A DNA stretch of 33,308 nucleotides from Fibrobacter succinogenes (GTDB lineage Bacteria; Fibrobacterota; Fibrobacteria; Fibrobacterales; Fibrobacteraceae). Positions 16,766 through 26,463 of the stretch are shown here, in pieces (the first letter of the stretch is position 1; the number at the start of each line of letters is the position of its first letter). The translations under genes and the position numbers were made by a program. The stretch lies in NCBI GenBank assembly GCA_902799745.1, contig CADCBQ010000033.1:1-33308 (forward strand), given 5' to 3'. Below the pieces are notes generated by a model. The model was given only the letters and a program-made list of their open reading frames with translations. It searched no databases and was not told the DNA's origin.

Positions 16766-17365
16766 ATGTGTCAGACGATAGGTTGTTTTTGTTTGGCTAT
16801 AGTAGGTATTATCATTGCCGCTATTATGGCTATATACTCATTAGGTTCTGATGCTTATCATTTTATAAAGAAAAAAATAACAGACGAAACAGAGGTTGCG
16901 TCCGTCAAAACCGTTAATGATTCGGTCAATATCAGTATTTCAACAAACAAGGTTGTTGAAACGGTTGACGTTCAACCTATAGACAATCATTTCCAGGTAC
17001 AGGAATCCGGTAATTATGTGGATACCATGTTGACGATTAGTGCGGGTAACGATAATGAAGAAATAGAAGCTTTCGAACTCTTTTTTGATAAAGATAAGAC
17101 GGATTTAACTGAAGAAGATATAGCTTTGATTTCTGAATTGACGAAGTATTTTATCGAAGTGAATCGTCCGAAGATGATATCGCTGAGGCAGTATATTGGG
17201 CGAGAAGAAGATTTCCCGTATTTAAAAGGAAAACTTGATTTGGTGAATGCCGAGTTTTGTAAGGCTGGGGTAGATGAGACCTTGATTCAGCAGGATGCAC
17301 CGGACCAAGTAAGCCTTAGTGGAAATGGGAAAATATTCATTCAGGTGAATGTTCTTGCGAAATAG
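16766..17365 (+). CDS. Small membrane-anchored protein, weakly OmpA-like; possible partner or immunity protein
   Basis: The product is 199 residues. It starts 6 bases after the MORN gene stop, and its GGGAGA ribosome binding site lies inside the end of that gene, which implies translational coupling. Residues 5-27 form one hydrophobic helix (LAIVGIIIAAIMAIYSLG), with no lipobox. The middle is polar. The C-terminal half (about 102-199) has FFDKDKTDLTEEDIALISE, then YLKGKLDLVNAEFCKAGVDE, a spacing reminiscent of the OmpA C-terminal peptidoglycan-binding fold but very divergent. The function is unknown. The gene order (large toxin-like gene, then a small membrane protein) fits an immunity protein for a toxin. 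It could equally be an envelope partner of a MORN scaffold. AT-rich like the gene before it. Confidence 0.7.
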   Translation: MCQTIGCFCLAIVGIIIAAIMAIYSLGSDAYHFIKKKITDETEVASVKTVNDSVNISISTNKVVETVDVQPIDNHFQVQESGNYVDTMLTISAGNDNEEIEAFELFFDKDKTDLTEEDIALISELTKYFIEVNRPKMISLRQYIGREEDFPYLKGKLDLVNAEFCKAGVDETLIQQDAPDQVSLSGNGKIFIQVNVLAK

Positions 17366-17373
17366 CCTTCTCC

Positions 17374-17418
17374 CATTGATAAAAAATCAATGCTAAGTGC
17401 CTTTGGGGGCGTTTTTTA
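17374..17418 (+). terminator. Inverted repeat and weak terminator after the MORN unit
   Basis: CATTGAT (17374-17380), AAAAA, ATCAATG (17386-17392) is a palindrome in the place where other genes have TTGACA-type palindromes. It is followed by AAGTGCC/GGCGTTT (17395-17414, two wobble pairs) and a T run, a weaker terminator of the same layout. Confidence 0.5.
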
Positions 17419-17423
17419 GCCCG

Positions 17424-17445
17424 TTTTTGGGGCTAATTTTATAGT
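17424..17445 (+). promoter_or_regulatory. Candidate promoter core before GH95
   Basis: TTTTTGGGGCTAATTTTA (17424-17441) followed by TAG. The same 18 bases occur exactly at 20493-20510 before GH43. TAATTTTATAG also occurs at 32425 before the second xylanase. It lies 28 bases before the ATG, where a -10/-7 element would be expected. Confidence 0.6.
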
Positions 17446-17469
17446 GGTTGGAAATTTTTAGGAGTTCTT

Positions 17470-20448
17470 ATGAGAACGCTGGGCTTAGTGTTTGGTACTT
17501 TGGCGTGTGCGGCGACGGTGTTTGCACCTGTGGCTTTCGCTGCCGAAAATCCCCTGAAATTGTGGTACAATAGCGATGCGGGTACCTCGTTTACCGATGC
17601 TTTGCCCATTGGCAACGGCTACATGGGCGGCATTGTCTACGGTGGCGTTGCAAAAGACATTATCGGCCTGAACGAAAGTACCGTATGGTCGGGCGGCCCC
17701 GGCGACAACAACAAGCAGGGGGCGGCAAGCCACCTGAAAGACGCGCGCGATGCCATGTTCCGCGGCGACTACCGTACGGCAGAATCTATCGTGTCTAACT
17801 ATATGATTGGCCCAGGCCCGGCAAGCTTTCAGCCGGTGGGCGACTTGGTGATTACCACGTCGCATTCGGGCGCTACCAATTACCGCCGCGAGCTCGACCT
17901 CAAGACAGCTATTGCAAAAACGACGTATACGGCGGGCGGCGTCAACTACACCCGCGAATATTTTGCAAGCTACCCGGACCATGTGATTGTGGTGCGCCTC
18001 ACGGCCGACAAGAACGGCTCGGTGAGTTTTGGTGCCACCATGACGACTCCGCACCGTAGCAACAGCATGTCGAACAGCGGCAACACGCTCGTTTACGACG
18101 TGACGGTGAATTCCATCAAGTTCCAGAATCGCTTGAACGTGGTGGCCGACGGCGGTACGGTTTCGGTCGCGAACGGCAAAATCAACGTGCAGGGCGCAAA
18201 CTCGGCAATGCTTGTGCTTACCACGGCTACGAACTTCAAGTCTTATAACGATGTCTCGGGCAACCCGGGTGCAATCGCAACTGAAATCATGTCGAAGGTC
18301 GCAAAAAAATCTTACGACGACTTGCTTAGTGCGCACCTCAAGGATTACCAGACGATTTTCAATCGCGTCTCTTTGAACTTGGGCGAACCTGACAAGAGCG
18401 CAGGCGACATTACCAGCACTCGCGTCAAGAATTTCAATTCCACGAACGACCCCTCTTTGGTGGAACTGCATTACCAATTCGGGCGTTACTTGCTGATTTC
18501 TAGCTCGCGCAAGGGCGGCCAGCCGGCTAACTTGCAGGGCATTTGGAACAAGGATACGAACCCGGTTTGGGGCAGCAAGTACACCACGAACATTAACCTC
18601 GAAATGAACTACTGGCCGGTAGAGACGGCGAACCTCGGCGAATGCGTGTGGCCGCTCATCGACAAAATCAAGAGCATGGTGCCGCAGGGCGAAAAGACGG
18701 CCAAGGTGCACTGGGGCGTAGACGAAGGCTGGGTGGAACACCACAATACCGACCTCTGGAACCGTACCGCTCCGATCGATGGCGCGTGGGGCTTGTGGCC
18801 TACGGGCGCAGGCTGGCTAAGCACGCACTTGTGGGAACATTACCTGTTCAACCCGACCGACAAGGCCTACTTGCAAGACGTTTATTCGACCATGAAGGGG
18901 GCGGCGCTCTTCTTTGTGAATAGCCTTATCGAAGAGCCCGAAACCGGCAACAAGTACTTGGTCACGGCGCCGAGCGATTCGCCGGAAAACGATCACGGCG
19001 GCTACAATGTGTGCTTTGGCCCGACCATGGATAACCAGATTATTCGCGATGTGCTGAATTACACGATTGAGGCTTCCAAGATTCTGGGCGTCGACGAAGA
19101 TGCCCGCGCCAAGATGGAAGCGGTGGTAAAGCGGCTCCCGCCTACAAAGACGGGTAAGTACGGCCAGATTACGGAATGGCTGCAGGATTGGGATGACCCG
19201 AACAACAAGAACCGCCATATTTCGCACCTGTACGGTCTTTTCCCGAGCGCACAGATTACGCCCGAAGAGACCCCTGACCTGATCAAGGGCGCAGGCGTTA
19301 CGCTCAAGCAGCGCGGCGACGATGCGACCGGATGGTCCTTGGCTTGGAAGATTAATTTTTGGGCCCGCATGCACGATGGCGATCACGCTTACACGATGAT
19401 TCGCATGCTGCTGACGCCGAACAAGACTTACAATAATTTGTTTGATTCCCATCCGCCGTTCCAGATTGACGGTAACTTCGGTGCGGTCTCGGGCGTGAAC
19501 GAAATGCTCATGCAGAGCCACAACGGCCGAATCAACTTGCTGCCGGCACTGCCCTCGCAGTGGAAGGATGGTAGCATCAAGGGCATTCGCGCCCGCGGCG
19601 GCTTTGAAATCGATTCGATGGCTTGGAAGGGCGGAAAGCTTACGTATGTCGCCATCAAGTCCGATGTGGGCCAGACGCTCAACTTGGTGAATGGTTCCAA
19701 CAAGTTCACCACGACGACGGTCCCGGGCAAGGTTTATGAATTCGATGGCAACCTCAAACTCACGAATCAGCCGTTTGAGCCGGTGGTCATTCCGGGCAAG
19801 ATCCAGGCCGAAAGCTACATCGCCATGGACGGCGTGCAGATAGAGCCCGATACCGATGGCGAACCGAACCTCGGCTGGATTAACGATGGCGACTACAGCG
19901 AATACCTGGTGAAGGTTCCGGCTGCAGGTGCTTACAAGCTTACCGCCCGCGTGGCCTCTGGTGCCGAAGAAAAGTCGACCATTGCGGTGACCGATTCTAC
20001 GGGCAAGGCGCTTGCGACGCTTACGGTGGACCCTGCAAAGACTGAAGGTTGGAACGACTGGTACGAAACTTCGACCGCGATCGATTTGCCCAAGGGCGAA
20101 CAGAAACTCAAGTTCACTTATAACGGAAGCGACACGTACCTGATGAATGTGGACTGGTTCAGTTTCGAAAGCGACCCGACAGCGATTCCGACGGCGGTGC
20201 GTGTGGCGAGCGCACTCTCGGTTCGCCAGGTGTCGATGGCCCGCGCCTCGGTGGCCCTGATGGTAAGTGCCGACGGCGACTTTGAGGCCCGCCTGTACTC
20301 GGCAAATGGCAATTTGGTGGCAAAACGGCAGGGTAGCGGTAATTCTTTGGTGGAATTCGGCAAAAATGGCCGCCTGCTGCAAGGGACTTACATTGCGGTT
20401 GTCAAGAGCGGTAACCTGCAAAAAACGCTCAAAATCAAGGCATATTGA
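17470..20448 (+). CDS. GH95 alpha-L-fucosidase/galactosidase-like enzyme with CBM6-type module, secreted
   Basis: The product is 992 residues, start at 17470 after AGGAG. Residues 1-25 form a signal peptide. The catalytic part (about 28-770) opens with ALPIGNGYMGGIVYGGV and LNESTVWSGGPGD, diagnostic for GH95. Residues matching the known active site are visible: N374 and N376 (NINLEMNYW), E506 (PSDSPEN) and D667 (QIDGNFG). A CBM6-type module covers about 773-905 (IPGKIQAESYIAMDGVQ, WINDGDYSEYLVKVP, MNVDWFSF) and is more divergent than the other CBM6 copies. The shared C-terminal module covers about 915-992 (ARLYSANGNLVAK, GTYIAVVKSG). GH95 members remove alpha-1,2-L-fucose or alpha-L-galactose. 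In grass xylan, L-galactose caps on arabinose side chains are a plausible target here; that is inference. Confidence 0.92.
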   Translation: MRTLGLVFGTLACAATVFAPVAFAAENPLKLWYNSDAGTSFTDALPIGNGYMGGIVYGGVAKDIIGLNESTVWSGGPGDNNKQGAASHLKDARDAMFRGDYRTAESIVSNYMIGPGPASFQPVGDLVITTSHSGATNYRRELDLKTAIAKTTYTAGGVNYTREYFASYPDHVIVVRLTADKNGSVSFGATMTTPHRSNSMSNSGNTLVYDVTVNSIKFQNRLNVVADGGTVSVANGKINVQGANSAMLVLTTATNFKSYNDVSGNPGAIATEIMSKVAKKSYDDLLSAHLKDYQTIFNRVSLNLGEPDKSAGDITSTRVKNFNSTNDPSLVELHYQFGRYLLISSSRKGGQPANLQGIWNKDTNPVWGSKYTTNINLEMNYWPVETANLGECVWPLIDKIKSMVPQGEKTAKVHWGVDEGWVEHHNTDLWNRTAPIDGAWGLWPTGAGWLSTHLWEHYLFNPTDKAYLQDVYSTMKGAALFFVNSLIEEPETGNKYLVTAPSDSPENDHGGYNVCFGPTMDNQIIRDVLNYTIEASKILGVDEDARAKMEAVVKRLPPTKTGKYGQITEWLQDWDDPNNKNRHISHLYGLFPSAQITPEETPDLIKGAGVTLKQRGDDATGWSLAWKINFWARMHDGDHAYTMIRMLLTPNKTYNNLFDSHPPFQIDGNFGAVSGVNEMLMQSHNGRINLLPALPSQWKDGSIKGIRARGGFEIDSMAWKGGKLTYVAIKSDVGQTLNLVNGSNKFTTTTVPGKVYEFDGNLKLTNQPFEPVVIPGKIQAESYIAMDGVQIEPDTDGEPNLGWINDGDYSEYLVKVPAAGAYKLTARVASGAEEKSTIAVTDSTGKALATLTVDPAKTEGWNDWYETSTAIDLPKGEQKLKFTYNGSDTYLMNVDWFSFESDPTAIPTAVRVASALSVRQVSMARASVALMVSADGDFEARLYSANGNLVAKRQGSGNSLVEFGKNGRLLQGTYIAVVKSGNLQKTLKIKAY

Positions 20449-20487
20449 TAACTTGTCCACGCGAAATGCCCTTTCGCGTGGAATTTT
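20445..20487 (+). terminator. Palindrome remnant and terminator after GH95
   Basis: TTGATAACTTGTC (from 20445, overlapping the TGA stop) resembles the left part of TTGACAACTTGTCAA. It is followed by TCCACGCGAAA (20456-20466), loop TGCCC, TTTCGCGTGGA (20472-20482) and TTTT. The layout is the same as before the GH141-like and GH2 genes, but the hairpin sequence differs. Confidence 0.75.
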
Positions 20488-20492
20488 GGCCT

Positions 20493-20512
20493 TTTTTGGG
20501 GCTAATTTTAGA
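20493..20512 (+). promoter_or_regulatory. Candidate promoter core before GH43
   Basis: TTTTTGGGGCTAATTTTA at 20493-20510 is identical to 17424-17441 before GH95. The ATG follows 50 bases later, after AAAGGGATG. Confidence 0.6.
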
Positions 20513-20560
20513 TGGGTGAGTAAAGAAAATCGCTCCTGTGGGGGCGTAAAGGGATGAAAT

Positions 20561-22624
20561 ATGATGTTTGCGAAGAGTATTAAGGCGGCTGTTGCCTTGG
20601 TTGGTTTCGGGCTCTGCACGCAGGCCATGGCCGAAAACCCGCTTATCCAGACATATTATTCTCCGGACCCGGCGCCAGTCGTGTTCGGCGATACGCTTTG
20701 CACCTATTCCGGCAACGACGAGGGCGGTAGCTTTTTTACGATGCACGGCTGGCGCGTATCGTGCACCACGGATATGGTGAACTGGACCGACATGAACACC
20801 CTCATTTTGGAAGCGGGTGACTTCAACGGTTCTGCCAAGAAAAACGGCGACTGGGCATCTCAATGTATTCGCCGCAATGACAAGTACTATTATTACGTGA
20901 CCGTGGAATCCACCCGAGGTGGCCGCGCCGTCAACGTAGCCGTGTCCGACAAGAAGGAAGGCCCCTTCAAGGATGCCCTGAACGGCAAGCACCTGGCGGG
21001 CCCCAACTGGGACTACATCGACCCCACCGTATTTATTGACGACGATGGCCAGGCATGGCTCTACTGGGGTAACCCGAAGCTCTATTATTGCCCCCTCAAG
21101 GAGAACATGATCGAATGCGCAAGCGAAATCAAGGTCTCCGACATGAGCACCTTTAACGGCAAGTATACCGAAGGCCCATGGATTCACAAGCGCGGAAAAA
21201 AATATTACATGATTTACGCCGCCGGTGGCATTCCCGAATCTATTGACTATTCTTGGAGCGATTCCCCGACGGGTCCCTGGACCTACAAGGGCGTCATTAT
21301 GCCGAAAAGCGAACCGGGTGCCGCGTTCACCGTTCACTCCGGCATTGTCGACTTTAAGGGCCGCAGCTTCTTCTTCTATCACAACCAGAAGAACGTGAAG
21401 GGCGGCGGCTACAGCCGTTCTACCGCAATTGAAGAATTCACCTGGAATGCTGATGGTACCATTCCCACGATCCGCGCCACCAACAATGGCGTCGTGAAGC
21501 CCATCAAGAACCTTGACCCGTTCGTGCGCGTGGAAGCCGAGACCAAGTCTTGGGTGGGTGGCATGACAGTCAATACGGCGGGTGGCTATACCATCATCGA
21601 GCATGTCGGTGCCGAATATGGCAATGTTTTCCTTACCAAGATGAACAGCGGGTTCTACACCAAGGTGCGCTCTGTTGACATGGGCGACGGTGCCGACCGC
21701 ATTATCGTTTGCACCAGGGGTAACGGCGGTAAGCTGGAACTCCATGCCGGCTCCGAAAACGGTGCGCTCCTTGCTACAATGAATATTCCGTCTAGTTCTG
21801 CCTGGCAAGAAAATTCGTTCGACTTGACTGATGCCGCAGGCGTCGATGACTTGTTCTTCGTGGTAAAGCAGGGCGGGTTCGATTTTGACTACTGGTACAT
21901 GGAAAGCGAAAAGACCGCTGTGCCGCAGACTCCTTACAAGGAAGTGGCTGCAAAGATTCCGGGCAAGATCGAAGCCGAAAACTATGACGTGGGCGGCCAC
22001 AATAAGGCCTTCTACGACAATGACCGCGAAAACCAGGGCAAGGCCTACCGCGAAGACGAAGTCGACGTCGTAGACATTAGCGATTCCAAGTGCGGCGACG
22101 CCGCCTGTGCGGGCTATGCTATCGGTTACACGAACGATGGCGAATGGGTGGAGTACACCATCAATGTCGCGGCCGACGCCAAGTACGACATTACCGCGAA
22201 CGTGGCGACCGCCTTCGAAACATCTGCAATGCAGCTGTTCATTGACGACAAGGAAATCACCGAATCGGTGGTGTTCCCGAAGGTTGACAGCGTATGGACT
22301 ACGTACAAGGAAGTGGAAATCGGTTCCGCAGAGCTCAAGAAGGGCGAACATGTGCTCAAGCTCTTGATTACCGGCGGATACTTGAACGTGGACTGGATTC
22401 AGTTTACCGATCCGAACGACACCACGACTTCTATTGCGAAGAGCGTAAAGCTTGCCCCGCAGACAGCGTCTTACAACGTGTTCGGCGCCACCGGCAAGTT
22501 CCTCGGTCGCGTAGAATCCGGTGCGAATATGGCTGCAACCCTTAAGAATGCTGGGTTCGCAAGCGGTATGTACATCTTGCGTGCCGTGGGCCTGAACAAG
22601 ACCCTCCGCGTACAAGTCCGCTAG
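20561..22624 (+). CDS. GH43 alpha-L-arabinofuranosidase-like enzyme with two CBM6 modules, secreted
   Basis: The product is 687 residues (an ATG at 20564 is an equal start candidate). Residues 1-24 form a signal peptide. The five-bladed propeller (about 25-325) has the GH43 triad: general base D36 (SPDPAP), D154 (YIDPTVFIDDDGQAWLYWG) and acid E204 (TEGPW). Two CBM6 domains follow: a divergent one (about 320-448, starting VRVEAETKSW) and a typical one (about 465-616, IPGKIEAENYDVGG to YLNVDWIQF). The shared C-terminal module covers about 620-687 (VFGATGKFLGRV, GMYILRA). This architecture matches what I recall of an F. succinogenes S85 arabinofuranosidase with two CBM6 modules. It would release arabinose from arabinoxylan outside the cell. 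The family assignment is strong, the exact specificity less so. Confidence 0.92.
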   Translation: MMFAKSIKAAVALVGFGLCTQAMAENPLIQTYYSPDPAPVVFGDTLCTYSGNDEGGSFFTMHGWRVSCTTDMVNWTDMNTLILEAGDFNGSAKKNGDWASQCIRRNDKYYYYVTVESTRGGRAVNVAVSDKKEGPFKDALNGKHLAGPNWDYIDPTVFIDDDGQAWLYWGNPKLYYCPLKENMIECASEIKVSDMSTFNGKYTEGPWIHKRGKKYYMIYAAGGIPESIDYSWSDSPTGPWTYKGVIMPKSEPGAAFTVHSGIVDFKGRSFFFYHNQKNVKGGGYSRSTAIEEFTWNADGTIPTIRATNNGVVKPIKNLDPFVRVEAETKSWVGGMTVNTAGGYTIIEHVGAEYGNVFLTKMNSGFYTKVRSVDMGDGADRIIVCTRGNGGKLELHAGSENGALLATMNIPSSSAWQENSFDLTDAAGVDDLFFVVKQGGFDFDYWYMESEKTAVPQTPYKEVAAKIPGKIEAENYDVGGHNKAFYDNDRENQGKAYREDEVDVVDISDSKCGDAACAGYAIGYTNDGEWVEYTINVAADAKYDITANVATAFETSAMQLFIDDKEITESVVFPKVDSVWTTYKEVEIGSAELKKGEHVLKLLITGGYLNVDWIQFTDPNDTTTSIAKSVKLAPQTASYNVFGATGKFLGRVESGANMAATLKNAGFASGMYILRAVGLNKTLRVQVR

Positions 22625-22628
22625 CAAG

Positions 22629-22653
22629 TCATTCCGAACCTGGTTCGGAATCA
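22629..22653. repeat. Stem-loop extragenic repeat, copy 4
   Basis: GTC then ATTCCGAAC (22631-22639), loop CTG, GTTCGGAAT (22643-22651), then CAG. This is a 9 bp perfect stem right after the GH43 stop, of the same GTCAT...ATC family. Confidence 0.55.
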
Positions 22654-22673
22654 GCTTTGCTCCGAAATAGGCG

Positions 22674-26259
<3,586 letters not shown>

Positions 26260-26261
26260 TT

Positions 26262-26290
26262 GTCATCCCGGACTTGATCCGGGACCCTGA
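26262..26290. repeat. Stem-loop extragenic repeat, copy 5
   Basis: GTCA then TCCCGGA (26266-26272), loop CTTGA, TCCGGGA (26278-26284), then CCC. It lies immediately after the GH2 stop. The sequence resembles the widely seen TCATCCCGGA...TCCGGGA extragenic repeats. Confidence 0.6.
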
Positions 26291-26311
26291 AACTCCACAC
26301 CCCATGCAATG

Positions 26312-26341
26312 AACGCCCCGGAAATTTTCCGGGGCGTTTTA
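26312..26341 (+). terminator. Terminator after GH2
   Basis: AACGCCCCGGAA (26312-26323), loop ATT, TTCCGGGGCGTT (26327-26338) and further T. A 12 bp stem makes this one of the strongest terminators in the window. It is preceded by CCATGCAA, as is the terminator at 28421. Confidence 0.9.
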
Positions 26342-26463
26342 CGGGCGGGTTTTGCTATTGAAATTTTTGCAAAAGTGTTTTTGTGAGGGGTATACAAAAA
26401 TGGACTTTGGGGGTGTATCTTTAAATTGGTAAAAGTGTGCGCTTTGCACAAGGGATGGTAAAT
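26342..26463 (+). promoter_or_regulatory. Promoter region of the clan GH-A/CBM6 gene
   Basis: This AT-rich spacer contains TTTTTGCAAAAGTGTTTTTG and GGGGGTGTATCTTTAAATTGG, a likely core promoter, and AGGGATGG as the ribosome binding site 5 to 8 bases before the ATG at 26464. The TAATTTTA motif is absent in exact form. Confidence 0.4.

Noticed and set aside
18817..22627. Long minus-strand open frames opposite GH95 and GH43
   Set aside because: Same reason: shadow frames with no domain, His/Arg/Val-rich, against secure GH95 and GH43 motifs on the plus strand.
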